From Vanilla planifolia (taxonomy: Eukaryota > Streptophyta > Magnoliopsida > Asparagales > Orchidaceae), in NCBI GenBank assembly GCA_023846275.1, contig JAIUJO010000086.1, forward strand, positions 1,379,190 to 1,443,189: a stretch of 64,000 bases of DNA, written 5' to 3'. Below are positions 15,700 through 28,790 of the stretch, piece after piece; position 1 is the stretch's first letter, and every line of letters begins with the position of its first letter. The notes under the pieces were generated by a model that ran no database searches, was not told where the DNA came from, and saw only the letters and a program-made list of their open reading frames with translations. The position numbers were made by a program, and so were the translations under genes.

Positions 15700-16500
15700 A
15701 AAGAATTCTAAATAACCCATAATTGAGTGGTCATTCTTTTAAATTATTCAAACAGCAAATGTACCTTTCAATGTTACTTCTATCTTGTTGTTCGAGAAGG
15801 GAGAATTGTTATTGAAGAAGAATCCATTGATTCTCTCCCAATTGGCTGGATCATTGAAGTGATTCTCATTGGTTCAATTCAGGAGCCAAGTCTGATAGAA
15901 GTTGCCATTTGTTTCGTAAGGCAACTATTGGAATCATTTCATAGGCCGTAGAGTAGACATTACTTCGCCAATAAGTTGGAAAAGGAGAGAAAATTGCCCT
16001 AAATCTATCATTTTGATAGGTTAAAAGAGAATGAAAAGTGGCTAGATAGGAACCAAGACATTGGTCATACTTAAATGGAACCGATGCCCTCTTTGTCTTG
16101 ATAAAAGAGCAACAAAAGAATGAAAGCCCATAAGAATGACCTTAAGATTCTTGAACCCAAACTTAATGAGGAGAGAGAGACGTTTCTCATTAGCCAAAAC
16201 ATAATCGACACCTTAAACACTCTTCAAACAACCTTTTCAAGTTTTCATCAATTTCAGGTGCATTGGTACACCTTTTGAACTTTTTTAAATTAAATTCAAA
16301 TGAAATTAGTAGTTTCTCTCACAATTCCTTACCTACTACCATCAAGTGAATAGCAATCCTACTATCCCAATGAAGATTATAATGACTAAAAAAGAATCAT
16401 GGCTTATTGGTAGAAGCACTCTCAATAAAATTCATGGAAATATCATTTTGAGTCATTGTTCTCTTTGAAGAATTTCTTCTCACAATTTCCTCTCATTTTC
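15700..16500 (+). pseudogene. Unidentified decayed coding-like patch; weak MBD resemblance
   Basis: The composition is richer in GC than the flanks and a 74-codon frame is open at 15,727-15,951. It contains acidic residues followed by LPIGWIIEV, which resembles the start of a plant methyl-CpG-binding domain (LPxGWxxE). In another frame a few bases further on the sequence reads SGAKSDR, a pattern also seen in that domain, so a frameshift would be needed. The rest of the domain (the tyrosine-rich and FRSK segments) is not convincing. What is seen is only a short resemblance; the gene assignment is an inference with low confidence. Nothing in the downstream 16.0-16.5 kb strengthens it. Confidence 0.2.
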
Positions 16501-18900
16501 AATTTTTTTATAATAGATTAATTATATTTAATTTTAAAAGAAAATTTTGAAATACAAAATTTAGTTATAATAAAAAAGTATAACAAATTTTGATGATTTA
16601 GCTCAAATTGAAGTTTACATAAGGCCAGTACAAAGGACAAAAAATCAAAATAATTAGTATAAGCCATTCACTAATAGATAACACTTAAAAAAATTATAGA
16701 ATGAAAGTGTTGTAATACATCTTAATGAAACGAAAAAAGTAGAAAATGAAAAATTCCAATAACACATTTGAATTTGATTCTCGTAGTAATCTTATATTTG
16801 ATAAAATCTTAAAAATATTAATATATTATGCTTTTACTTGAATGAAGGATAAAAGAATAAAAAATTAGCTTATTGAAGAAGATAAGACTGTTGCAGTTCT
16901 AAGAATGAGACATACAATGAGTAGAAGTAAGAATGAATAATACCTGCTTAGACTTAAATGTTATAGATTGAACAAATTCTCTAGTCCATCACCAACATAT
17001 TAAAATTAAATAAATATTAAAAAACATTAGTATTATGACTACAAATAGTTATCAATCAAGGACTCAAATGCTATAATTGCTTGAAAATAGCAATTTACAA
17101 AAAATAATCGATTAGGGTGATGCAACGGTGTTCATAAATTAACTATAGCATTTCATCGAATATCATTGGAAATTTCCAAGTCTAGGATAGATCACAATAA
17201 ATAAGAGCTGCATGATTGATTTTACTATAGATTGTTAGATAAAAAAGTTTTTTTGTCAGTATAAGGTATATCATAGCAACATGAGATATTTTAATCTGGA
17301 CTATTAAATTAAAAACTTGCTTGATCGAATAAAGGTAAATAATGGATGAATGATTACTTTTAATCAAGAAAATTATATTACAAAAAGTATAATGCTTCGA
17401 TTGGATAGATTTTAATCTACATAGTTTTGGTGGTGGGATAAAATATTAATCATTCAATTTTGAAAATTGTATGACTAAACAATTGCATTTGAAGTTATAC
17501 ATTTTTGAAAGGTGGAGGAAGTTTTGAATGCTTAATCACAAAAAACTATGTCATCAAGCAATAGATTTGGATTAGTGTGTTTTAGAGAGGCAAATGAAGT
17601 TAACATTGTTTAAAGTGATCATAAAATCAAAAGGTATGTATCATTTCCACATTTTTTAACTAATATATGCAAAATGAATAGGGAATTTTTGTCACACATT
17701 ATTTGTTTCCATAAAGGCTTTACTTGTGAGATAGTTGCATAAAGGCTTTACTTGTGTTTATAAAATAAATGAAAAATATGAGTTTGGTTATGCCTTGGTG
17801 GTCTTCAAAAACCATGACTCTTGCTTACTAATAAGCACATAACATAGTTTAGAATGACTATGTGATTAAATAATATATTGAATATGGGTTAAAGAGTCAT
17901 ACCTTAATTCTATATCTAGGAATGTTTAGGCTTAGGTTACTTATAACAATATCTTTTTTCTTAATTTATGTTTTACATCTTTGGAAAATGTCACCAAATT
18001 CGTGATCAAGTCAAGGTCATTTGTAAAATGATAAAAGTTTGTAGTCTTTTGTTTCTTTAGATATTTAATTTAAATAAATATTATTGTGATGATGAAGTTT
18101 GATTTTAACACTTTGTAAAAATAACTTTATTCATGCTTAATATTTTAATAAAATTAAAAAGGAAATTTTTAAAATTAAATTCAAAATTAATCTGTTAGAA
18201 ATCTATCATTTTAATGAAGAGAGTCTTCATAGGACCAACGTTTTGTCTTATGAAGGTTCTTTGATTTACATAAACATCAGGTATCCAAATCTTCAAATTT
18301 AGTTAATAAAATTTATTATAAATACTTAAGGGTTATCATTAAAAAAAAGCACAATAATTGTATTCAACTCTATAACTATTATATTAAAGGGAATGCAATT
18401 ATTTGATTTATAAGCATATTTAAATCAATACTTTGTGTCAACAAGATTTCAATTCTCATTTTTTAACATTAAAGCTATGGTTAATTAAACTATTTCAATT
18501 TTAAAAATTCACTTTTATTTATGTATATGTTTCACTGTCTCACCATGAGTAGGATGAGAGTAAACCCATGTGTGGTATGAGTATCAAGTGGTTGGTATAA
18601 TAATTCTAAAACAAAGTATTATATAGAAGACATGCTCTAGATGGAAAATTATTATGCTAAGAGCTCTATCCATTAGCTCCAACATTTGAAAGTTCAACAA
18701 TTCTAAAACACTGTCTCCAACACTCATTTACTTGTTTTTAATTTTTCACTAACATAAGAATCAACTAATTAAGTTCTATAATAGACTAATCAACTAGATC
18801 ATGAGATACATGTTCTAAAACACTTAACAAAAGAAAAACTAATGAGTAATATAATTATTTCTTATCATCAAAATATTGTCGAAGACCCAAGTATTCACTT
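16501..18900. other. Intergenic DNA, no gene seen
   Basis: Moderately to strongly AT-rich with scattered stops in all frames. The 61-codon minus frame at 17,182-17,367 has no recognisable motif. Apart from the small duplication at 17,710-17,756 I see nothing here. Confidence 0.5.
17710..17756 (+). repeat. Short perfect direct repeat, 28-base period
   Basis: The 19-base word cataaaggctttacttgtg occurs at 17,710-17,728 and again at 17,738-17,756 without a mismatch. It looks like a recent local duplication, since most of the surrounding sequence is too diverged to keep exact repeats. Confidence 0.8.
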
Positions 18901-21300
18901 ACTATAATCCATTATTATATGCTTATGTATTACTTAATATTTATGCATAGTTTCTCAATCTAAGTCATGCAATAACTAAATCTTCACATCTAAACATTTT
19001 TTTGTGAATATGTACTAATAGTTGTTATGCATCTCTTATTATATAGATTAGTCTCGACAAGTCTATTATGTATTATGGACGTCCAACTAAATCAATTTTA
19101 TATGGGAAGTAATGGTCTTTCATTATTCCAAGCTTACATTATTTAACTAAAATTTTGAATAGTTAAATTACCAAATTTTTTTAAATAAAATTAATAATTT
19201 GCATCTTTTTCTTTCAAATTTGTTATGCTTTATGTGATGATAATTTTTTTGTAGACAACTTTTAATTTTTAAGTACTCCATTATCATGATTGTGTAATCT
19301 CTATTTGTAAGTTTTAAAGTTATTATTTATAACATTAGGTATGTTTAACTTGTAATATCATAAAAAGTTTTTTTATATTAGTAGTGTCAATAATTCATTT
19401 ATTTAATTTTAATAATTATCTTATTTCATGTATTTGCCTTTTTTTGCAAGTAAAATTTGATTTTTTTTTTAAGTTGATTATTTGTTTTAAGATTTTTAAA
19501 TCAAAGACTTTCAAATTTTTAAGCAACTAATTTGTGATGTTATCATTAATAGATTAACTATTTCATTATGCATTGTATTTAATATTTGCCCTTGTTAAAT
19601 AATAAGATTTGTATTTCATATTTTTTTGCATGGTTAATGTCTCGTAGTTTTTCATTTAGTTAATTATATATATTTTTTAAATTAATTTTTTCATGTTCTT
19701 ATAATGTTTTCTAAAATTATACCTTTTTTTGAGTTAATTATTTGCTAAATTTAATTTTTAAAATATGTATCGCTTTATAGATTATTAGATATTTCATAGT
19801 ATTATCTTTAACATAAAAAATTCTTTCATCAAATATGTTTTTTTTTCATATTTATTAATCTTATACAAAAATAATAATTTTTCACTATTTTTAAAAAGTT
19901 TTAAGTGTTATGCACTTTTCTCTACCTTGTTAACCTTAAATATATTGTTTTACTTTATTCTACTTTAATTTCTTTTTAAAGGACATCACCTAGGCATGAC
20001 GTTTTTAAATTTTTATTAAGATAGTTATTTTAACATTTTAATGTTTTTTAGTTACCTTATGTAGTGTGCTTTTCGGTAATTATTAAGATGATTTGTCGAA
20101 TATAATGAAAATTAGAAATTATTAATTTCATATTTAACATTTTAACACTTTATATTTTCTTACTTATGTTAGAAAATTTTTTCATTAGTTATTATGATGT
20201 TTTACATTGATATATTTTAAATTTGAAATGTCTAGTTCCAAAACAGTGTTTCCATGGAGAATGACTTTTTGAAAAAATATAAATATTTATTTAGAAATAA
20301 TGATAATAACAATTAATTATAGAAAACATTAGCTAATTAAATAACACTATAAAAATATATTTTTTGAAATTCTTATTAATTTGATATATTTGATGTTTAA
20401 ATTCATTAAAAATTTATAAAAACTTCTTTAAAGTTTGTTATGTACTTAAATTTGAAAATTTTTAAGAAATGTTAGTTATTTAATAATTTCTCAACATCAA
20501 TTTTTTTTTTTATTTCGATCAAATTAAGTTTTATTATCACATCACAGGGGAAGCTATCTAATCACATGTAATAAAAAAGATTTTAATTTTTTTCTCAATA
20601 TTGTTTCCACTCTTGAATATATTTTGACCATATTGCGATAATTGTTAAATTAGCACTCTAGAAGCGATCAAATAAAGACAAAATAAATAAATTTTATAAG
20701 TTTTTTAATTTTTTATTATCTGAGTAGTCATTGTAGTTATAAACTTTTTTGTATGCACAAGTTATTTTTGTGATTTAATATTAGATAACATATTATGAAA
20801 ATTTTATTAACATTGATTTAAATATTTGAAATATTTAGAATTAAAAATAATTTTTGTTTAATTATGTTTTAAAGTATGTTTTAATTTGCAAATAATTTAT
20901 CAATGTAGTAAAATTTTATATACTTTGTCCATTTTTTTGTTCAGTTTCAAAATATGGTATTTATTATTACTACACTTCTAGGATCAATTTTGTTAAGCAA
21001 CACACACTGTATTTATACTATAAATTTGTCGTGGGTCACTTTATGTAATTTCTTATGTTGATTTTCCAAAATGAAACATTTTAGTGACATGGTACACAAA
21101 CAAAGTTAAATATATCAAATAAAAAAAATTTAGGTTTTTCTTTTTTTTTTTTGGCCCTTTCATGCTTTTTTAATTTATGCTATTGATTTGATATTTATAT
21201 CTCACACTTTTTTAGAATTTTTTATTTGCATAAAAGAAATTTTATATTTAAATATTTAAAGTTTAATTTATAATTTGAAAAAAATATTTTAGTTAGGAAA
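18901..21300. other. AT-rich DNA, possibly ancient tandem repeats
   Basis: Very AT-rich. Phrases such as tatttcat followed by a T-run and then ttaattattt recur several times between about 19.3 and 20.1 kb, which hints at decayed tandem monomers. I could not fix a period by reading, so the repeat interpretation is only a suspicion. No coding sequence is visible. Confidence 0.3.
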
Positions 21301-24300
21301 CTTTCATGTTGGCTATGTCTTCAAAGGGATGAATTTGTTGTGACATAAGGTTGTTTCTCAGTGGATCATGATACAAGGTACTTTAATGCTTATAATGCGC
21401 TATTCAAATTATTTATTATGAAAGTATTCTAATTGCTATTCATACTTAACTACCATTTCTTATGGTGTCAATGCCATCCAGCGAACTATGACATTAAGAG
21501 AGCTCATTGTCATGTGCCTTTTTTGTGCAGAGTCCCTATTATTAATCAATAGGCAAAAGATATGTTTAGGTAGTGCATCTTAGTATAGTTTTTCACTGAG
21601 AGGCATTTAGTCAGAATCCCACACATGATAACATCACATCACAGGCTCTTCAACCAAGCATAATGACTAATCATGTGAAACAATGGTTCGTCTTGTAATA
21701 GGTTGAATTACCATCATGACACCTTGATTAGTAGGACAAATGTAACCTATCTCATGATAATCTAAACCTAACTCATGTTCCCAATTTGTGGTAGAACAAT
21801 CCAATAGTTAATGAGTTCTACTTGAAAATGATGGGAAGAATAAACATTGAAGGATCAAGAAACAATGTTGCAATGAATCTCGACCATCACAAGATAGTTA
21901 TCTCTTTGAACATTTTTCTTACATCAACTTCAAATTCTAAAACCATGAAGGATCGATAGGCCACAGTTTCACTGTTCATATTAATACAAGAAATTAGAAT
22001 CAAATGACCTTTAAGGCTTTTTTCCATAAAAGATTTTTCTACTCGTTAAGCAAATCTTAAGACGCCATTATTATTTTTAAAAAATGTATCACTCCAGACA
22101 TACTACCTATAGATGATGTCTTCTACATGGATTTGGATCCCTTAAGGAGACACATGGAGACAAAAAGTAGGACTGAGCCCCACCTCTATCTTATAGATTA
22201 AGTAAAATTACATTAAAAGTACTGGTATTTCAATTCTATCAACATGCCAACTCCTTCATATGCTAATTCTCTCAAGTCATTTCATAAAGTTGAATTAGAG
22301 TAAACATTAAGAGGGTCTTCCTTCCTCACTGATTATATCAAGCTTATTTCTTTTGTTGAGGCCTCATTGGATAGTGGATAAAAAGAGTTGGAATCCCATC
22401 AATCCATTCATGCACATCTTTAATAAGATAACAAGTTATTTATCTATCTTATAAGGGTCATAACTACTAAGATTGCTTACCTATGCATGGTTGAATTTCT
22501 TCACTTTGCCACTTAGAGTCAAGGATAAAAATCACCTTTTTTGAACACCCTTGAGAACCATTGCTATTCTTTGTTTTAATGAAATAATAAGAATCCAAGT
22601 GTCAGTACAAATTTTGAGTTGATTGTTAAGCATACATGGAAGGCCCACGTAAGGGTCACACTCAATTCATTCCCAAATGACATGTGTCAACACATTTTGA
22701 CCTTGCGAGTAGCTTGAGCAGTCCACCAATGCCTGATGGTTTCAAGACTTGGACCCTCATGCCCAACCCTCAAAACAAATCGTTTTGCTAAAGATATTAT
22801 TCAATGTTTCCGACTTCCCATCCATACTTCACTGCATTAACCACATTTTTTTTCACCTTGAAGACCTGATGTTGTCATGAGTATGATCAAGCATGGAAGG
22901 CACTCAACCATCTAGATTTTAAATTGTCATTAGGAGAACACTTAGGATTACTCAACATGCAATGCTCTCTTATGAAATTGCAAGTGCCTTTAATTAAGCA
23001 ATTTCCATGGTTGACAGGCATTTTAGTAGAAAAGATAGCACTTCCCAATGCCCTACCATTGTCTATTGATCGCTTAACATTGCAATCAACTAGCACATCC
23101 TAGCTGAAGAAATTTAACTTGACTCCCTCTTGAAGCTCATTCAAGATTATAATCTCTAATGGGATCCCATCATCCCATATGGAATCTTTTCCTTATTTAG
23201 CCATCAAAGTCATCAATTGAATATTTGGCACTACCACAAAGATCAAAACAAAAGAACACTCCACATAGCTTATGTCTTACATCTCGTAGCGATCATTACA
23301 CTCTCTTACTCGTCAGGGCATTGCATTACAAAAATAGCTAGGTAAGGATGCAAACTTAAGTGTTAGCCATTTTTTTCTTTAGTTAATTTGACAAGTGAGT
23401 GGTTGGATACTTAGTACATTTCAGCTTCTATGAGCACTATCTTGTTATCTTAATCAACCAATGCTCTTTTTAGGCTCTAGGTTAACATGTTTTTGGACAC
23501 CATAATCAAACCTTTTGTTCATCTAGCATCACTAGTTCTACTCATGAAAAATGGCCCACTTGAGCCTAGATTCATGTTCTTAACTATTGAAAGCAGCGTA
23601 GCCTTCCTACCTATTTAAAGTTTGAGAATAGGCTACGCAAATTATACATCGAATGTTCCTAATCGTTGGCTTTACCAAATAAAACTTTTAATGTGTCTCT
23701 ACTGCATTGAGGAAAACATTTCGTGGAACTAACCAATAGATGGTTTCATTAAAATTTCTCCCTTATAACCAAGTTAGATGAACGATTTGCAGTCAGTATC
23801 TCTTTTGGCATTTAGTAGATTTTTCACTGGCATTGGCTTGCTCCACCATAGTTTATTATCTCTTGCATTGTTGTAACCATCATCTCACTTGAACCCTTTG
23901 TAGAAGACCTAGGTTAATTGATTTCTCACACCTCAAATCATAATCCCATCAATTAGCTTCCTTGAACCTTTTAGGCTTTCTCCATCATTGATCACAAGCA
24001 TGTCAGACTACCTAGTCTATGTTTTGAGATAGTTAGATGGAGTGCCCATAAGTGTCTCTAATGCACAGGGTGCCATGATGGCATACCTCGATGGGGCTAG
24101 CATAGTCACTCATGATGTCAATGATTTTTCATGGGAGACATCTGCTCGAGCTTCTACCATCGTGATGGCTCAAGTAGCCTACTCTTCAAGCTATGTAACA
24201 AACCATTTAGGATCATTCTACATCTCGCTGAGGTGCATCATCAACTCCCATCTGCTTCTTTCCCAATAATGTTATGCACGTTATTGTCTATCCATCTCTT

Positions 24301-24980
24301 AAAACTACCAAGTCTTTGATGGAATTCACCACCAAATTTGGGTTGAATTTCCAAACTACCAAACTCATTTATAGTGCCTCCTATAGATGAAGTATATTAA
24401 CTGAATAAGGCACTCACCCTATATATTGCCCCATATAAGGGACATTATCCAGATCTATTAGTCAGGATGCTTCTTTAGACTACACATTAGACTTTAGGCT
24501 ATCCAATTTCCATACTAGGTTGGTCTTACTTGACTCACTATTATTAAGGGTAACCTCATTTATTGATATGTTTAAACTCAATTGCAGCCTCACCTAACAT
24601 GGGGTAATAATTCCACACAGTGGAGCAAGTGGTTGGGTTTGGGAGCGCATTTACTTTTCATATTACATCATCAGTTCAAACTGGCCAACGCCACAACACA
24701 TGATGACATACAACTTTTACTACATTGATTGTCGACCATCACTCAGGCCATCATATGATGCCATAGCATAACGTGCCGACTATCAGTTCCAAAAGGGGAC
24801 TGAGATCTAAGCTAAAGATTTTAAGCTTTTGCAATAAATGGTAGGCCATGTCACACCTAAGAGAGCATCCCCTTAGCTACATCCTGAAGTTGCAAATTAC
24901 ATTCATAAAATGGATGGTTTATAAGAATCTATAATTCACAAGATGTCACTTTTAGGTCTATTCTTGATCAACGTGACAAC
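21301..24980. other. GC-elevated decayed region of unknown origin
   Basis: Over about 3.7 kb the base composition is clearly less AT-rich than the background and the text is not low-complexity, so this was probably once functional or transposon sequence. Stops interrupt every frame. The longest coding-like pieces are on the minus strand around 22,887-23,180 and on the plus strand at 24,042-24,269. I do not recognise an RT, integrase, protease or transposase motif in any of it. It could be the non-coding part or an accessory ORF of a large retrotransposon, or a host pseudogene. Confidence 0.4.
22887..23180 (-). pseudogene. Unidentified cysteine-containing coding remnant
   Basis: A 69-codon minus-strand frame starts at 23,096, and the same frame reads back another 25 codons or so upstream across one stop. 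The protein looks real in composition (polar, no low-complexity runs) and has several cysteines (CNVKRS, GNCLIKGTC, REHCML, NPKCSPND) before it ends at a stop codon. The spacing does not fit a CCHC knuckle, so I do not assign a family. Downstream on the minus strand all frames are broken. A retrotransposon accessory ORF or a host pseudogene are both possible. Confidence 0.25.
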
Positions 24981-25139
24981 CATGGTATTCATTGTTGAGA
25001 TTCATTTGATGTTGTCTTTTCAATCACAAAATCAAGTACAAATTAGAATGTGTCATAAACTTACAAAAATTCTTAGAAAATAAAATGTTTAAAAATTATA
25101 AAAGTATAGATTTGATTGGATAGAGCATGTCTAGAAGAG

Positions 25140-25874
25140 TCTAATGTGGTTTGTTTCATTATAAAATATTAAAGTAAAAATTGGTTATTATTTATGTATA
25201 TTTATTTAACAAATTATTATAATTCCAATCACATTCTCATTAAAATGTTACATATGTCATTGGAAATGTCTCAAGAAGCTCTACCCAAAAAACTGTTTGT
25301 GAGATATTTTTGATTAGTGGAATATTTGTCTCACTTTTTCAAAATGTTCACTTCCAATTTGTAAGATTACATTTTTAACTCTTAATCACCTCTCGTATGA
25401 CAATTAGATCACTTTTTTGTTTATATTATACTGATATAATTTATCTTATTAGCTTTAATTTGCATCTACACAACATTTAAATAATACTTTAATAATATTT
25501 ATGCTTGTGTAACATGTTAATTAACAAAAGTTTCCTATGAGGTTTGCTTGGGGTGAAACAAACATCATTTGACTAATCTTCATAATCATTATCCAATTAA
25601 ATATTTATTTTCAAATTTTTAATCATTCCATTTTCTAGTGCTTTGTCATACTTCATGATACAAATGTTTTTAGAACTTGTTTAATAATTAGGCACATTAC
25701 CCTTGATCTTCTTAGTATCTTTGAATGCAATTTTTTATCACAATTTATCTAATTTGTTTAATGTTTTACTTTGATTTGAGTATATTATTATTTGAACCAT
25801 AATCACATGTCGTCTGACATTTACATGTCTTCTATTATGTTATTTTACATTATTTTAGTTTACCTAATATCACA
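25140..25874 (+). repeat. Tandem array of ~410-bp monomers, left part
   Basis: This is the left end of the array that resumes at 32,563. The monomer marker reads aaacaaacatcattt near 25,556, followed by catctt-like sequence, and a second marker ctttgaatgcaa falls at 25,719. Both have counterparts at matching offsets in the monomers to the right of the LINE. A degraded preceding monomer begins near 25,140, with the typical tail of alternating T and A followed by ttatgtatattta. The array is interrupted by the LINE at 25,875. No coding sequence is present. Confidence 0.65.
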
Positions 25875-25894
25875 TTTTTTAATTTTTTTTTTTT
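25875..25894 (-). other. LINE 3' A-tail
   Basis: On the plus strand there are six T, two A and twelve T, which is an A-tail of about 20 on the element strand. It directly follows the element's last unique bases (ATATC on the minus strand), the position expected for the tail left by target-primed reverse transcription. Confidence 0.85.
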
Positions 25895-25936
25895 GATATT
25901 CAAAAGGGCATAAGCCTTACAGTTACATGTTGATGC

Positions 25937-25953
25937 GATCCTCACGGAGGATC
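25937..25953 (-). promoter_or_regulatory. Perfect stem-loop at the LINE 3' end
   Basis: GATCCTC and GAGGATC form a perfect 7-bp stem around a 3-base loop, 42 bases upstream of the A-tail on the element strand. The ORF2 stop codon (TGA, 25,942-25,944) lies inside the hairpin. Some plant L1-clade LINEs belong to the stringent type, whose reverse transcriptase recognises a 3'-end RNA stem-loop, so this is a candidate recognition element. That role is an inference from position and form. Confidence 0.5.
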
Positions 25954-27179
25954 ATACATGAAATCTAGCAACATCAACTTAATAAGCGGCTTGGGGTATG
26001 AAGTCCCCGTATCCCACACAAAGTCATTACAACAAGCAACCCGTGTCACCCAATCGGCAGGCTCATTTCCTTCCCGGTATATATGCGTTATAGTGAGGGT
26101 TTCCAGTTCTCTAGCACATCGAATGATCTCAGCAAGAGGTCCAGTCTCAGGAGCACTGGTAATAAGCTTCCGGACTGTTAACATAGCCGTCATGCAGTCC
26201 GTTTGCATCTCAACAGCCCGGTACTGAGGCAAGGATCTCCGTAGTAGGTGAAAGGCCTCCAGAATCGCCTGAACCTCCATGGCCTCGCTAGCCTGTGAGA
26301 CAAAGCTCCTACCCATAGCCAGGAGAGGCTTCCCCATATGGTCTCTCACAACCACTCCAATGCCCGCAGAGTGTAAGCCACAAGCAGCGTCGCAGTTCAC
26401 CTTAATCCATCCAGTGGGAGGGGGAACCCAACAATGGGTAACAGACAGTTCAGGCGAACTGTACAGGTTCCCGCGGGACATGGATGCATGAATGTTGCTC
26501 TGGTCAGCTACAGCAGCGATCTTGATCTTAATATTGCACAGTAATGTGCCGAGGTTGCCAGTAGGGACACTGTGTCTCTTCGCATTCCTCCTTCCCCATA
26601 GATAGTATAAGGACGTAGCCACAGTTGCGGCATGCACTGCCCCGCCACCGTTCCTTGCCACCGGCGAACCAATGAAGGCCATAAATTGGCGGATGAAATC
26701 ACTGCCGGTGCCGTCCACCTCCACATCGGTGGGATTCATCTTAACAGCAACGACGACGTCACGAACAATGATGTTTCGCCAAAGATCCTGGGCTTGCGGG
26801 CAGCTCCAGAAGACATGGTGCGCGGTCTCCTCTGCCTCACAGCCCCACACGCAGTGGCGGTTCTCAGCCATGCCCCTCTGCGCAAGCCACGTTGCCGTGG
26901 GGAGGTAGTCACCCACCACCCGCCAGAGAAACAGCTGCACCCGTGGCAGAGTTTTAAGCTTCCACAGCCCCGCATCTGATTAGAGCTCCACCAGCTCGCC
27001 GTGGGAGTGCCGACGCCCTTTCTGCATTTCAGGTCATAGTAAATTTTGCCATTATCAATCTTCTCCGTTTCCGTGTGTACCTGGACCAGCATATCACGAG
27101 CAGAGGACCGCGCCCTGGGAAGATGGAGAATTCTATCAATGAGCATATCACTAGCCCAAATTCGAATGCTGCTGACATC
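25942..27179 (-). pseudogene. ORF2 segment: zinc-binding region and RNase H
   Basis: After the TAG at 27,180 the frame stays open to about 26,980, then a one-base shift moves it. The new frame runs from LWKLKTLP through FLWR, LPT and RG, with a C-x3-C and later H and C residues typical of the zf-RVT region (about 26,930-26,780). The C-terminal part is an RVT_3-type RNase H domain (about 26,410-25,985): Asp in NCDAA, Glu in AMEVQAI, Asp in MQTDCM and Asp in EPADWV. All acidic catalytic residues are kept. Such RNase H domains occur in a subset of plant LINEs and digest the RNA strand of the hybrid. Confidence 0.9.
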
Positions 27180-28790
27180 CTACTCGCCCTCTTCATTGAT
27201 ACAGTCCGCCACCCTCGCCGGCCACCCAGTCTTCATGTTAATTAACGTCGGCAAAATGCAAATGGGGAGGAAGCCAAGCCAATTATCTTCCTCAAATCTT
27301 GCCTCCTTACCGTCTCCAATTCTCCACACGAACTCCACCACCACAGTCGGCATCGCCTCGGGCACAAGCTTGCCAGAGTGAGATAAATTCCATGGGATCT
27401 TTGAGGTTAGCAGGTTGCCCATGTACTTCCTCCTGAAGATGTCAACCCAGGGGCTATCCTCACGACACAGCACCCTCTTGCACTGCTTCATCATCAAGAC
27501 ATGTTGCCAAACACGGAAGTCCCTCAACCCCAGGCCGCCCGCATTCCTTGGAAGCATAACACAGCTCCAAGGCGCGTAATGGATCATGTGAGTATTGCTT
27601 GCACCATTCCACAGGAAATTCCTCACGTGCCGCTCCATCACTTCAATGACACCCGCCGGCACGATGCAATGTCGAAGAATATACGTGGGGATAGCATTAA
27701 GCACCGAATTGGCCAGAGAGACTCTGCCAGCCAAGGACAGGGGACGAATCCTCCAACCAGCAATGCAAGCCTCCATTCTCTGGATTAGGAAGTTTAAATC
27801 AGCCAGCTTAAGCCTCTTAGCAGCAATTGGCACTCCAAGATAATTCAGAGAACTCCCGCGCACCATGCGAAGCTTCTTAGCAACCTTCTTTGTCGTTATC
27901 GTGCTGCTCCTCCGGCTGAAGTGAACACTAGATTTAGAGAAGTTAATCAGCAGTCCTGCAGCTTTACTGAAACACTGAGTGACACTGCAAATTGAACGCG
28001 TGGCTTTGTGCGTTGCATGGCCATAAATAAGGACGTCATCTGCTTATAATAAGTGGGAGACCATGGGTGCATGCTGCCCTGGTCTGAATCCCAGGAGCTG
28101 TTTGGTCTCATACTCATGCATTAGTGTCGAAAGAAATTCCGACGCAATTACGTATAAATACGGTGATAGAGGGCATCCTTGTCTCAGCCCTCGATGAGCT
28201 TGTACCCAAGGCAGGCGGACGCCGTTGACTAGCATTCCAAAGGAAGGCGATTGGATGCAGGCAGTGATCCAGTCGCACCAGAGTGGAGGGAACCTTAGAA
28301 TTTTCAGCATCTCGATCAAGAAATGCCACCTGATGTTATCATAAGCTTGCATCATATCGATCTTAACCGCCATGAGGCCATACCTGGAAGAGCAGGAGTG
28401 CATACGTGCCGCCATTTCTTGCGCAATAAAAATGTTGTCCGAAATGCAGCGACCGGGAATGAAAACGCCCTGCTCCCGCGAGATGAGGTGAGGCATCGAG
28501 GGCTTTAGCCGCTCCACCAAGACTCGCGCCACAATCTTATAGATTGTATTACACAAGCTTATAGGACGAAATTGAGTCGGCATACATGCGCCCCTCCATT
28601 TGGGTATCAGCACCACTAAGGTCTCCTTCCATTTCTCAGGCATCTTCTTTGCATCAAAGAACGCCAGCACAGCCCGAGTGATATCCCTGCTCGTAATCTT
28701 CCAATAACCATGAATGAATTCAGCAGTAATGCCATCGTTTCCAGGCGCCTTGTTCCTCCTAATTCCCCTAATAGCGTCAGTAATCTCCGC
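27180..28790 (-). pseudogene. ORF2 segment: reverse transcriptase
   Basis: Conserved blocks are in order and in one frame: NKAPGNDGI, FRPISLCN, QGVFIPGR, the first catalytic Asp in KIDMMQAYD (about codon 587), GLRQGCPLSP (643-652), then the active-site box, where the residue before ADD is a TAA stop (28,044-28,046) in place of Tyr or Phe. The next blocks read GLLINFSKSS and LNYLGVPI, then a thumb-like region ending at TAG 27,180. A TAG at 28,791 precedes the domain. The stop in the box and the truncated ends make it non-functional, although both catalytic aspartates are still encoded. Confidence 0.92.

Noticed and set aside
25859-25874. Target-site duplication of the LINE: tttacctaatatcaca against tttactttatattaaa at 32,563-32,578 (12 of 16 match).
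   Set aside because: Both strings also resemble native parts of the satellite monomer, so the similarity can be explained without a target duplication, and the match is not exact.
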